In this document: piece after piece, positions 26,320 through 35,022 of the stretch | Position numbering within the stretch: the first letter of the stretch is position 1 | Layout of the letters: the number at the start of each line of letters is the position of its first letter | DNA from: an uncultured Flavobacteriaceae bacterium | GTDB lineage: Bacteria; Bacteroidota; Bacteroidia; Flavobacteriales; Flavobacteriaceae | Length of the DNA stretch: 64,000 nt | Direction: 5' to 3' | Assembly: GCA_947494695.1 (NCBI GenBank) | Contig: CANLWB010000005.1 | Coordinates: 124,001 to 188,000, forward strand | Notes under the pieces: generated by a model | Database searches by the model: none | The model's input: the letters and a program-made list of their open reading frames with translations, nothing else | Told to the model about the DNA's origin: nothing | Made by a program: the position numbers and the translations under genes

Positions 26320-28524
26320 ATGAAATTAATTCCACAACATGATCAAATGGACTGCGGGCCCGCTTGTATAGCTATGATATCGTCCTATTTTGGAAAAAAA
26401 TATAGTATAGACTATATAAGGAATCTTTCATACTTAATGCGAGATGGAGTGAGTCTTCGAGGTATTTCTGAAGCAGCAGAGAAAATCGGCCTCAGTACTT
26501 ATGCCAGTATGTTAGATTTAAACACCTTAGATGTTGAAGGCACATTGCCATGTGTGTTGCATTGGAATCAAAATCATTTTGTAGTACTATACAATTATAA
26601 AAAGAATATCCTTACAGGAAAATATAAATACAAAATTGCAGACCCGGGTCACGGACTAATTGCTTTAGATAAAGAAGAGTTTAAATCAAGGTGGTTAACA
26701 GATAGTGGAAAAGGCGTAGCACTGTTTCTGCATCCAACAGAAGCATTCTATAAAAAGGAAGTTCTTAAAAAAAAGAGCATCGATTTTAAATTTCTTTTAG
26801 GTTTCCTAAAACCTTATAAAAAAGAAGTGTTTCAACTATTTTTAGGTTTACTGGCAGGAAGTTTATTTACATTAATATTCCCTTTTTTAACGCAATCGTT
26901 AATAGATAAAGGTGTAGAAAGTAAAAACTTAAATATTGTTTTTATCATTCTGCTCGCTCAAGTATTTCTCTTCTTAGGTTCGATTATTATAGAGGTTGTT
27001 CGAAACTGGATCATGCTATATGTTGGGACAAGAATTAATATTACTATTATTTCAGATTTCTTTAAAAAAATAATAAAACTGCCCATCAACTTTTTTGACT
27101 CAAAATTAATAGGAGATTTTAATCAAAGAATTCAGGATCATGAAAGAATAGAGACGTTTTTAACCTCTCAGAGTTTAATAACACTATTCTCAATAATTAA
27201 TTTTTCAATTTTCTTTTTTGTTTTACTCTACTACGATTTTAAGATCGTTATCACCTATTCTATTTTAACGTTAATAGCCATAGCTTGGTCTGTATACTTC
27301 CTTAAAAAAAGAAAGATTTTAGATTACCATCGTTTTCAAAGAAGAAGTGAAAATCAGGAGTCTATTTATGAAATGATAAATGGTATTCAGGAAATTAAAC
27401 TAAATAGTTTTGAGGACTTTAAAAGAAAAGAATGGGAAAAAATTCAGGTAAGGCTTTTTGGAGTTAATCTTCGGACTTTAAAGTTAGATCAATTTCAATT
27501 AATAGGTTTTAATTTTATTAATCAGATTAAAAATATTTTTGTGACATTTTTGGCTGCGAGAGAGGTGATTTTTGGCAATATTACTTTGGGGTCTATGCTT
27601 GCTATATCCTATATAATTGGTCAAATGAATTCCCCTGTAAACCAATTAATTAACTTCTTTAGGTCGTTGCAAGATGCGAGATTGAGTATGGAGCGTTTAA
27701 GCGAGGTTCAGGATCAGGAAGAAGAAGAAAAAGAGGGGCAAATAAAGCTTACTGAAAAGGATTTAAATTATCAAAATGGAATAAAAAGAGGAATTAGAAT
27801 TAATAACCTCGATTACCAATATGAAGGACCAAAATCTCCATTCGTACTAAAAGATATAAACCTATTTATACCCGAAGGGAAAACAACAGCAATTGTAGGG
27901 GCTAGTGGCAGTGGTAAAACAACTTTCATGAAGATACTGTTGAAGTTTTACAATCCCGTGAAAGGGAATATCCAGATAAATCAATATAATTTATTAGATA
28001 TCTCTCCTGGAAGCTGGCGAGATAATTGTGGTGTAGTGATGCAGGAAGGGTATATTTTTTCAGATACTATTGAACGGAACATCGCTACTGGCGACGAAGA
28101 AATTGACCAGTTTAGATTGCAATTTGCCATTAAAACGGCAAATATAATAGACTTTATTGAAGCACTTCCTCAAAAATTAAAAACTAAAATAGGAGCTTCT
28201 GGAAATGGTATATCGGGAGGTCAAAAACAGCGCATATTAATTGCTAGAGCTGTTTATAAAAATCCACATTATATCTTTTTTGACGAAGCAACAAGTGCTC
28301 TTGATGCCGAAAACGAAAAGATAATACATAACAATTTACAAACATTTTTCAAAAATAAAACGGTGGTTGTAATTGCCCATAGACTAAGTACAGTAAAGAA
28401 TGCAGATCAAATTGTAGTATTAAAAGAAGGGCAAATCGTTGAATTGGGGTCACATATAGATTTAGTTAATAACAAATCAAATTATTACAACTTAGTTAGG
28501 AATCAATTGGAATTAGGATCATAA
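26320..28524 (+). CDS. Peptidase-containing ABC transporter (C39 double-glycine protease exporter)
   Basis: A 734-residue bacteriocin-type exporter that removes double-glycine leaders and exports the core. The N-terminal C39 peptidase has Q6, the catalytic C12 (MDCGPAC), H86 (NQNHFVVL) and D108 (ADPGHG). Six membrane spans fill about residues 165-430. The nucleotide-binding domain shows Walker A GASGSGKT (527-534), signature SGGQ (632-635), Walker B with D655/E656 and the switch H687. All catalytic residues are intact. Precursors 1-3 carry matching GG sites. A Gram-negative system would normally also need an HlyD-type adaptor and an outer-membrane channel, and neither is encoded next to it; a 58-residue membrane protein follows after 2 bases. 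Confidence 0.95.
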   Translation: MKLIPQHDQMDCGPACIAMISSYFGKKYSIDYIRNLSYLMRDGVSLRGISEAAEKIGLSTYASMLDLNTLDVEGTLPCVLHWNQNHFVVLYNYKKNILTGKYKYKIADPGHGLIALDKEEFKSRWLTDSGKGVALFLHPTEAFYKKEVLKKKSIDFKFLLGFLKPYKKEVFQLFLGLLAGSLFTLIFPFLTQSLIDKGVESKNLNIVFIILLAQVFLFLGSIIIEVVRNWIMLYVGTRINITIISDFFKKIIKLPINFFDSKLIGDFNQRIQDHERIETFLTSQSLITLFSIINFSIFFFVLLYYDFKIVITYSILTLIAIAWSVYFLKKRKILDYHRFQRRSENQESIYEMINGIQEIKLNSFEDFKRKEWEKIQVRLFGVNLRTLKLDQFQLIGFNFINQIKNIFVTFLAAREVIFGNITLGSMLAISYIIGQMNSPVNQLINFFRSLQDARLSMERLSEVQDQEEEEKEGQIKLTEKDLNYQNGIKRGIRINNLDYQYEGPKSPFVLKDINLFIPEGKTTAIVGASGSGKTTFMKILLKFYNPVKGNIQINQYNLLDISPGSWRDNCGVVMQEGYIFSDTIERNIATGDEEIDQFRLQFAIKTANIIDFIEALPQKLKTKIGASGNGISGGQKQRILIARAVYKNPHYIFFDEATSALDAENEKIIHNNLQTFFKNKTVVVIAHRLSTVKNADQIVVLKEGQIVELGSHIDLVNNKSNYYNLVRNQLELGS

Positions 28525-28526
28525 TT

Positions 28527-28703
28527 ATGGAAAATGATAATCTGGAACAGGAGTTAGATAAAAATAAATTTGCTGTTGTAAAATATGGGCTAATCATTTT
28601 AAGCCTCGCTATTGTATTAATTCTATATGCTCTTACCATTCTCAAAATAGATGATAAGCCCATACTTTATATGGTAATAGATTATTATATCCACCAAAAC
28701 TAA
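28527..28703 (+). CDS. 58-residue single-span membrane protein in the RiPP operon
   Basis: A short gene starting 2 bases after the exporter stop and ending 5 bases before the LanC start, so it is part of the operon. The protein has an acidic N-terminus (ENDNLEQELDKNK), one hydrophobic span at about residues 20-39 (YGLIILSLAIVLILYALTIL) and a tyrosine-rich tail (LYMVIDYYIHQN). There is no Ser/Cys core and no leader motif, so it is not a precursor. Immunity peptide, exporter accessory or adaptor fragment are possible roles; nothing in the sequence decides between them. The tight packing on both sides supports it as a real gene. Confidence 0.75.
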   Translation: MENDNLEQELDKNKFAVVKYGLIILSLAIVLILYALTILKIDDKPILYMVIDYYIHQN

Positions 28704-28708
28704 AATTT

Positions 28709-29920
28709 ATGAAGAAAGAAATTATCGAGACCAAACTTAAGGAAATCGATAAAATTGTTAAAGAAGAATATCTTAATGAAATGAATATAGGAGTGTTATC
28801 AGGGCTTTCGGGAATGGCTTTGTTTCAGTTCTATTATTCAAAATATTTGAATGTAAATGAGCATGCCGATTTTGGAGCAAAAATCTTAGAACATATTATT
28901 AAAAAGCTAAATGAAGGTTACAGTACATCTCTGTATTGGAATGGAATGGCGGGATTTGGATGGACCATAGATTTTCTAGAATTAAATCATTTTATAGACG
29001 CTGGAAGTGATGATTTGCTTAAAGATATTGATGATTATTTATTTGAGGCTATGAGTATGGCTTTAAAACAGGGGAATTATGATCTTTTGCACGGAGCAAT
29101 TGGACATGCTAATTACTTTTTTAACAGATTTAAAAATACAACCTCCAAAGCGCTTAAGGAGAAGTATAAAGTCAACTTAAAGATGTTCATTTCGGCATTA
29201 GAAGTATTGTCTGAACAAGAAGAAGAAAAAACAAAATGGCTTTCTGTTTTAACATACCAACCTATAGAAAAAGGATATAATTTATGCCTGTCTCATGGTA
29301 TTTCAAGTATTGTTTCAATGCTATCTAAGCTTTATAATGAAGAAGAATTTAAACATAGCATAGAAGCTTTATTAAAAGGAGGAATTAATTACATTTTAAG
29401 TTTTAAAAATGCATTCAGCGAAAGTTTTGGAGCTTTTCCAAATTGGGTTTTACAAAATGGAAAACCTGAAGGTAAAGGTAGATTAGCCTGGTGTTATGGT
29501 GACTTAGGGGTTGGTGTAGCATTATTTCAGGCAGCGATTTCATTAAACGATATGAATTTAAAAAAAGAAGCCCTAACCATTTTGGAACAGGCTGCTAAAA
29601 GGAAAGCTAAAGAAAATACCATGGTTGAAGATGCCGGGATTTGCCATGGAGCCTTTGGAAATGCGTTGATATTTAAAAGGCTATATAAAGAAACAAAAAA
29701 GAAAGTTTTTAAAGATGCTATGGAGTTTTGGATGTCTGATGGCCTTCAAAAGGGCGATTTTAAAGATGGATTCGCCGGCTATAAAACGTGGAACCCAGAT
29801 GAAAAAGAATGGTATAATGATACCTCGTTACTAAATGGAATAACAGGTGTTGGTTTAGTAATGATTGCCTATTTAGGTGATTTTGATTTTGATTGGGATG
29901 CATGTTTAATGATTAATTAG
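28709..29920 (+). CDS. Lanthionine synthetase C family cyclase (zinc ligands intact)
   Basis: A 403-residue LanC. This enzyme class uses zinc to activate Cys thiols for addition to dehydroalanine or dehydrobutyrine, closing thioether rings. Zinc ligands C262 (in WCYGD) and C312-H313 (in ICHG) are present, as is the active-site H196 (LSHGISS). The N-terminal helices (MNIGVLSGLSGMALFQFYY) align with those of the zinc-less paralogue at 23033. It lies 8 bases before the LanB gene. It should be the functional cyclase for all four peptides. Confidence 0.95.
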   Translation: MKKEIIETKLKEIDKIVKEEYLNEMNIGVLSGLSGMALFQFYYSKYLNVNEHADFGAKILEHIIKKLNEGYSTSLYWNGMAGFGWTIDFLELNHFIDAGSDDLLKDIDDYLFEAMSMALKQGNYDLLHGAIGHANYFFNRFKNTTSKALKEKYKVNLKMFISALEVLSEQEEEKTKWLSVLTYQPIEKGYNLCLSHGISSIVSMLSKLYNEEEFKHSIEALLKGGINYILSFKNAFSESFGAFPNWVLQNGKPEGKGRLAWCYGDLGVGVALFQAAISLNDMNLKKEALTILEQAAKRKAKENTMVEDAGICHGAFGNALIFKRLYKETKKKVFKDAMEFWMSDGLQKGDFKDGFAGYKTWNPDEKEWYNDTSLLNGITGVGLVMIAYLGDFDFDWDACLMIN

Positions 29921-29928
29921 TTAGCCCT

Positions 29929-32184
29929 ATGAATAAAAGTATACCCTATAAGAATTTTTCTAACTACGTTTTAAGAAGCCCTTTATTAACCTTTGACTCA
30001 TACAAAGAAATAACGTCTGAGGAAGAAATTACAGACGAACAATTTAAAAGCTTTTATGAAAATAAATCTATAAAAGAGGCCATTTTTTTAGCCTCTCCAG
30101 ATCTGTCTAAAGTGGCAGACCAATGGATTAATGGGAACGTTGATAATAAAAAAGATATTTCGAGAATTAAATTTTCGTTACTAAAATATATTTCAAGAAT
30201 GTCTTCAAGGTGTACGCCTTTTGGTTTGTTCGCCGGGTGCTCCATAGGAGAGTTTAAAAATGAAACCAATATTTCCTTAAACCAACTTAATAAGCATAAA
30301 AGGCATACCCGATTAGATATGAATTATTTAGTCGCATTGTCTCAAGACCTTGTAAAGATAGATCATATTAAAGAGCAACTACTTTTTTTTCCAAATACAA
30401 GTATTTATAAAACAGGAGATCAATTACGGTATGTAGAATACAAATATATAAAGGGTAAACGTCATCATTATATCATATCTGTAGACAACACCACTTATTT
30501 GGATTATGTTTTAAAAAATGCCGAAAAAGGTGCCAAATTAAATGAGCTCACAAAAATTTTAGTTAATGAGGAGATTACCATAGAAGATGCTTCTAATTTC
30601 ATAGAACAATTAGTTTCCGATCAATTATTAGTTAGTGAATTAGAACCTTCGGTCTCTGGTCCCGAGTTTTTAGATCAAATATTTTCTGTATTGGAAAAAT
30701 TAGATAACGTTGAAACTATTATTCAAAAATTAGAAGCTGTTAGGTTTGAATTAAAAGAGATTGATAAAACAATTGGGAATGATATTTATAAATATGAAAA
30801 AATTATAAGCCTTTTAGAGGATTTTAGAACAGAGATTAATCCCAAATTTATGTTTCAAACGGATATGGTACTAAGCCAAATAACGAATACACTGGATCAA
30901 AAAATAATTCAAGATCTAAAAAGAGGGCTTCGATTGTTAAACAAGATTGCGGTTCAAAAAAGCCCTGATAGATTAACAGAATTTAAAGAAGCGTTTTATA
31001 AAAGATTTGAAGAGAACGAAATACCATTATCTCAAGCTTTAGATACAGAGATAGGGCTGGGGTATGTGCAAAACCAAGGTCATGGGGACGTTAACCCGTT
31101 AGTTGACGATTTAGTTTTAGAAACTAAAAAGACCAAACATAATATAAAAGAAATAAAGCAGTCCGACATCGATGCTTTTTTTCAAAGAAAACTAATTGAA
31201 GCCCATAAGAGCGGGGCATATTCAATTTCTATTTCAGAAAATGACTTTAAAGACATAGAGGAAGACTGGAATGATATACCAGATACCTTTTCTTGTATGA
31301 TAGAGCTTCTCGAAATTGAAGGCAAGCAAAAAATTAAATTTAGTGGGTATGGAGGGTCTAGTGCCACTAACCTTTTAGGTCGTTTTTGTCATGGTGATTC
31401 GGAATTAAAAAATCTGGTAAAAAAGATTGGAGATACGGAATCTAAGATAAATACCAATAAAATTGTTGCAGAGGTTGTTCATTTACCAGAATCCAGAGTT
31501 GGCAATATTTTAATGAGGCCTAGTTTGCGTGAATTTGAAATTCCGTATTTGGCTAAGTCTGTTAAACCAAAAACATATCAACTTCCAATAGATGATTTAA
31601 TGATTTCAGTTAAGAATAACAACCGCATTATGTTGAGATCAAAAAAATACAATAAAGAAGTCATTCCAAGGTTGTCAAACGCTCATAATTTCGCTCACAA
31701 TTCCTTACCCATCTATCATTTTTTATGCGACTTGCAGACCCAAAAGTTTAGAAGTGAAATGTGGTTCGATTATGGAGCTTTTAAGGGTGAATATGAATTT
31801 CTACCAAGGGTTGAATTTAATGATCTCATATTATCTGAAGCTACCTGGTATTTAAAAAAGAATAGGATAGAGGCATTAGTGAAAAATGAGAATAACAACG
31901 AAATCTTTGTTAAACAAATAAAACAATTTAGACAAGAATTGAATCTACCAAAATATGTTTTGCTGGTGGAAGGAGATAACGAGTTGTTAGTGAATTTAGA
32001 GAATCTAACCTCTGTAAGAATGTTGCTAAGTCTGGTTAATAAAAGATCTCAATTTAAATTAAAGGAGTTTTTATTTGCAGAAAATAATCTTGTAAAACGA
32101 AATTCTCATTACTTGACAAACCAGATCATAGTATCATTTTATAATGAAAGGAAACTGAAAAATTCAATTAACAAAAACACATGA
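29929..32184 (+). CDS. Lantibiotic dehydratase N-terminal (glutamylation) protein, split LanB
   Basis: A 751-residue LanB-type protein covering the glutamylation region. The hallmark R94-C-T-P-F-G-L-F-A-G103 stretch is present after SRMSS, and segments such as RHTRLDMNYLVALSQDL, GSSATNLLGRFCHGD and HNFAHNSLPIYHFLCDLQ match the family. Full-length LanB enzymes are about 1000 residues because they also carry an elimination domain; here that part is the separate next gene. The enzyme transfers Glu from charged tRNA-Glu to Ser/Thr of the core. The ATGA overlap with the partner gene implies stoichiometric production of a two-protein dehydratase, as known for other split LanBs. Confidence 0.93.
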   Translation: MNKSIPYKNFSNYVLRSPLLTFDSYKEITSEEEITDEQFKSFYENKSIKEAIFLASPDLSKVADQWINGNVDNKKDISRIKFSLLKYISRMSSRCTPFGLFAGCSIGEFKNETNISLNQLNKHKRHTRLDMNYLVALSQDLVKIDHIKEQLLFFPNTSIYKTGDQLRYVEYKYIKGKRHHYIISVDNTTYLDYVLKNAEKGAKLNELTKILVNEEITIEDASNFIEQLVSDQLLVSELEPSVSGPEFLDQIFSVLEKLDNVETIIQKLEAVRFELKEIDKTIGNDIYKYEKIISLLEDFRTEINPKFMFQTDMVLSQITNTLDQKIIQDLKRGLRLLNKIAVQKSPDRLTEFKEAFYKRFEENEIPLSQALDTEIGLGYVQNQGHGDVNPLVDDLVLETKKTKHNIKEIKQSDIDAFFQRKLIEAHKSGAYSISISENDFKDIEEDWNDIPDTFSCMIELLEIEGKQKIKFSGYGGSSATNLLGRFCHGDSELKNLVKKIGDTESKINTNKIVAEVVHLPESRVGNILMRPSLREFEIPYLAKSVKPKTYQLPIDDLMISVKNNNRIMLRSKKYNKEVIPRLSNAHNFAHNSLPIYHFLCDLQTQKFRSEMWFDYGAFKGEYEFLPRVEFNDLILSEATWYLKKNRIEALVKNENNNEIFVKQIKQFRQELNLPKYVLLVEGDNELLVNLENLTSVRMLLSLVNKRSQFKLKEFLFAENNLVKRNSHYLTNQIIVSFYNERKLKNSINKNT

Positions 32185-33086
32185 TTAATAAGGTTCAGAG
32201 TAAATATATATTAGGAGACCATTGGGTTTATTATAAAATATATTCAGGCCCCAAAACGTCAGATAATATTTTAACTCAAATTATTAAACCATTATCCGAA
32301 AAACTTATAAACGACAACATTATTGATAAATGGTTCTTTATACGATACGCTGACCCTGAATATCATTTAAGATTGCGCTTTTATTGTATTAAGAAAGAAA
32401 CAACGGGCGTTGTAATTAATAAATTTCATGAACATTTTAAAGAATATACAGATCAGGGATTGATTTGGAAAGTCCAATTAGACACCTATTTACGAGAATT
32501 AACTCGCTATGGTACAAATACCATTGAATTTGCTGAAAACTTATTTTATCATGAAAGCAAAATGGTTATTAAATTTATCGATATGATAGAAGGAGAAGAA
32601 GGTGAGGAGTTGCGTTGGCTTTTTGCACTAAAATCCACCGATTCTTTACTCGAAAGTTTTCACTATTCTACTTTAGAAAAAAAAGAATTATTAAATAATT
32701 TAAAGAGAGGTTTTGCTTTAGAGTTTGGAAAAACGAAGTTTTTAGGAAAGCAACTAAATGATAAATATAGAGAAGAAAGAGAGAAAATTGATGATTTTAT
32801 TTTATTTAAAGAGAATGAAAAACCGGAGTACGAACCGATTATTGAAGTTTTAAGAGAAAAGGAACATAATATAAAAGAAATCGTCTCTGAGATTTTAAAA
32901 ATTAAGGAAGATAATAATTTAGAGTTGGAAATAAACGATTTAATGGCAAGTTACATTCATATGTTAATGAACAGAATTTTTAAATCTAAGAATAGATTAA
33001 ATGAAATGGTTTGTTACGATTTTTTATGTCGTTTCTATAATTCTAAAATAGCTAGAGAAAAAAAGGTAGAGATTTTGAAAAAGTAG
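32181..33086 (+). CDS. Thiopeptide-type / SpaB C-terminal elimination-domain protein
   Basis: A 301-residue protein with the small LanB domain that eliminates glutamate from glutamylated Ser/Thr to leave dehydroalanine or dehydrobutyrine. The diagnostic motif R55-Y-A-D-P-E-Y-H-L-R-L-R66 is present, preceded by WVYYKIYSG near the N-terminus. Length fits a stand-alone domain. It overlaps the 751-residue protein by 4 bases and is the last gene of the operon; 297 bases follow with no cluster gene. In thiopeptide systems a similar protein catalyses cycloaddition, but the absence of YcaO and the presence of LanC argue for simple elimination here. Confidence 0.92.
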   Translation: MINKVQSKYILGDHWVYYKIYSGPKTSDNILTQIIKPLSEKLINDNIIDKWFFIRYADPEYHLRLRFYCIKKETTGVVINKFHEHFKEYTDQGLIWKVQLDTYLRELTRYGTNTIEFAENLFYHESKMVIKFIDMIEGEEGEELRWLFALKSTDSLLESFHYSTLEKKELLNNLKRGFALEFGKTKFLGKQLNDKYREEREKIDDFILFKENEKPEYEPIIEVLREKEHNIKEIVSEILKIKEDNNLELEINDLMASYIHMLMNRIFKSKNRLNEMVCYDFLCRFYNSKIAREKKVEILKK

Positions 33087-33407
33087 GTGAGATAGTTTGT
33101 GAATCTATGTGATTTTTTATAAATCAGTATTTTGGTAAAAAGATAAACATAGTAGGGATACACGTTCTAATTCATAAAATGAATTAACTTCATCAAAAAG
33201 AATATTACAAAGCTTGCATCGGGTTTTGGTTAAAGTTGTTATTCCATGTAGGTTGTTAAACTAAATTCGAAGTGCGGTCACTTAACGAAGTCGAAGTGAA
33301 AACAGGAATTAAAAACATCTATAATTTTTAAAAAATAATACCTACAAATACTAGAATAACATTAAAGTCTCATTTATATATCTTTGTACTTGAATTTAAA
33401 ATCATTT
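33087..33407. other. Intergenic region at the right edge of the RiPP locus
   Basis: No gene is seen. A segment around 33276-33298 (CACTTAACGAAGTCGAAGTG and the three bases before it) looks like the short GTCA-xx-CGAAGTCGAAG elements scattered in Bacteroidetes genomes, and a shorter related piece (TTCGAAGTGC) lies just before it. The promoter of the esterase gene lies at the end. Confidence 0.4.
33379..33386 (+). promoter_or_regulatory. TAnnTTTG -7 element that decides the esterase start
   Basis: TATCTTTG at 33379-33386 is an exact match to the Bacteroidetes -7 consensus, 22 bases ahead of the ATG at 33408. An in-frame TTG at 33384 lies inside the element and upstream of the expected transcription start, so it cannot be the start codon of this mRNA. 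The -33 partner is unclear. Confidence 0.55.
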
Positions 33408-34289
33408 ATGAAGACAAAAAACATACTTGTTTTGCTGATGGTGATTGGTTTTGAGTGTTTTATATATGCTCAAAACATACCAGCTGTGACCAAATTTGTA
33501 CCACATCATGTTAGCATCGTAGAAGATATTGAATATGTAAGTTATCAAGATAAAACATTATATCTTGATTTGTATCGTCCTGTTGGTAATAAAGAAAAAT
33601 TGGCAACTATAGTCGTTATTCGCGGTGGTGGATTTAGAATAGGAGATAAAAAGGGATTCGCCTCAATGTCGGCGGCTCTGGCAAATCAAGGGTTTGCTAC
33701 CGTTTGTATCTCTTATAGAACTATAGATGAAGCCTTATTTCCGGGGCCTGTTTTAGATTCGAAATCTGCAGTAAAATGGATTCATGATCATGCCGAAACC
33801 TATAACTTGAATACGAATGCTATTGGAGTAATAGGAGGTTCGGCGGGAGCACATTTATCTATGATGTTAGCCACATCTGGTGATGTTAAGTCATTAAATC
33901 CCAATGGGAGTTCCGAACGCTTTAAAGTAAACGCAGCGGTTGTTTTAGAGGCCGATGCCGACTTTTCAATGGCTACCGATGATCAAAATTTAATCGACTG
34001 GTTGGGGTGTACTTATGAAGAGAATAAAACAAAATGGAAACAGGCTTCACCAATAACACACATTGATAAAAACACCCCTCCAATACTTTTTATTCACGGA
34101 GCAGACGATCCCATTGTTCCTATAGAGCAATCTAAAATAAGTATGAATAAACTTATTGAAAACGAGGTATATTGTGAACTTATAGCTTTGCCTAAAGTAG
34201 CTCATGGGTTCTGGGCAAATAAGAAATGGTTCGAATTTACTGTAAAAAGAGCCGCGTTGTTTTTTAAAGAACAATTTAAATTGAATTAA
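33408..34289 (+). CDS. Secreted alpha/beta hydrolase (esterase/lipase)
   Basis: A 293-residue alpha/beta hydrolase. A signal peptide covers about residues 1-21 (ILVLLMVIGFECFIYAQ). RGGGF forms the oxyanion-hole region (HGGG-like), the nucleophile is S145 in GGSAG, the acid is in the ADDPIVP segment and the base is in VAHGFW near the C-terminus. The family resembles acetyl-esterases of the BD-FAE type that remove acyl groups from plant or algal polysaccharides. I reject the upstream in-frame TTG at 33384 because it overlaps a promoter element. It is convergent with the next gene and not obviously part of the RiPP cluster. Confidence 0.88.
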   Translation: MKTKNILVLLMVIGFECFIYAQNIPAVTKFVPHHVSIVEDIEYVSYQDKTLYLDLYRPVGNKEKLATIVVIRGGGFRIGDKKGFASMSAALANQGFATVCISYRTIDEALFPGPVLDSKSAVKWIHDHAETYNLNTNAIGVIGGSAGAHLSMMLATSGDVKSLNPNGSSERFKVNAAVVLEADADFSMATDDQNLIDWLGCTYEENKTKWKQASPITHIDKNTPPILFIHGADDPIVPIEQSKISMNKLIENEVYCELIALPKVAHGFWANKKWFEFTVKRAALFFKEQFKLN

Positions 34290-34310
34290 AAAACACAAAA
34301 ACTATAACCT

Positions 34311-34339
34311 AAAAAAAGGCCGGAATAAATTCCGACCTT
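34311..34339 (-). terminator. Rho-independent terminator for the outer-membrane barrel gene
   Basis: A hairpin with stem arms AAGG-C-CGGAA and TTCCG-A-CCTT and a 4-base loop is followed on the minus strand by seven T (the A run at 34311-34317). It stands 40 bases after the stop of the minus-strand gene ending at 34379. Confidence 0.75.
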
Positions 34340-34378
34340 AAATAGCCAATAAAGGCATATATATTTACTTTTTTTAGT

Positions 34379-34870
34379 TTAGAATTGATAACGAATGCCA
34401 AGCGCAATATCGAAATCTAAGTCATTATTGTTATAGACATCATCTCCAAAACCAATTTCGGGTCTAAAATCCAAAGACAATAATAATGGGATTTCAAAAT
34501 TATATTCAATACCTATATCACCAGCGGCAAAAAAGAACGTATCGGTTACATCTCTTCCTCCAGGAAGTTCAATCGTAAAAGAGCCAATACCTCCACCGGC
34601 TCCAACATACCAATTAAAAGATCCGTCTAAAGGAAATATCCATTGATATAAACCAGCAAGTTTAAAGCCATTATAGTTACTACCATCTCTCCAGCCCAGG
34701 TCCAATTCTAATCTATTGTTATCGCCTAACCCACGCTGATAAGATATTTCAGCACCAAAGCCGTCACTATCTCCTAAACGAAGCCCAAGCGCGTTTTCCG
34801 ATATGCTTTGAGCACCTGCCAGGAAAGAGAAGCCTAAAATTGCTGCTGATAATAAAAATAGTTTCTTCAT
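34379..34870 (-). CDS. Small outer membrane beta-barrel protein
   Basis: A 163-residue protein with a signal peptide (KKLFLLSAAILGFSFLAGA, cleaved before QS). The mature part is built of alternating glycine/aromatic strands (GFGAEISYQRGL, WYVGAGGGIGSF, IALGIRYQF) and ends with the C-terminal Phe typical of outer-membrane barrels. An eight-strand OmpX/OmpW-like barrel is the likely fold. No ligand can be inferred. It is monocistronic with its own terminator downstream and diverges from the dehydrogenase gene at 35023. Confidence 0.75.
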   Translation of the reverse strand: MKKLFLLSAAILGFSFLAGAQSISENALGLRLGDSDGFGAEISYQRGLGDNNRLELDLGWRDGSNYNGFKLAGLYQWIFPLDGSFNWYVGAGGGIGSFTIELPGGRDVTDTFFFAAGDIGIEYNFEIPLLLSLDFRPEIGFGDDVYNNNDLDFDIALGIRYQF

Positions 34871-35022
34871 AAGTAAAAATTTAAGTTTGATTAATGTGTT
34901 GCTTGATTAATGATATACGAGGTTTTTAATTGAAAAGATTATTCTCGGTTTAACAAAAATAACATCAAAAATGTATTTATATTTAGCATCTCATTTGATT
35001 TATAAACATATTTGTTAAACAT

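Noticed and set aside
32181-33086. A thiopeptide pyridine synthase
   Set aside because: No YcaO or cyclodehydratase genes are present, while LanC and a split LanB are, so the elimination role is favoured
33384-33407. TTG start for the esterase
   Set aside because: It lies within a -7 promoter element; the ATG at 33408 gives a proper signal peptide
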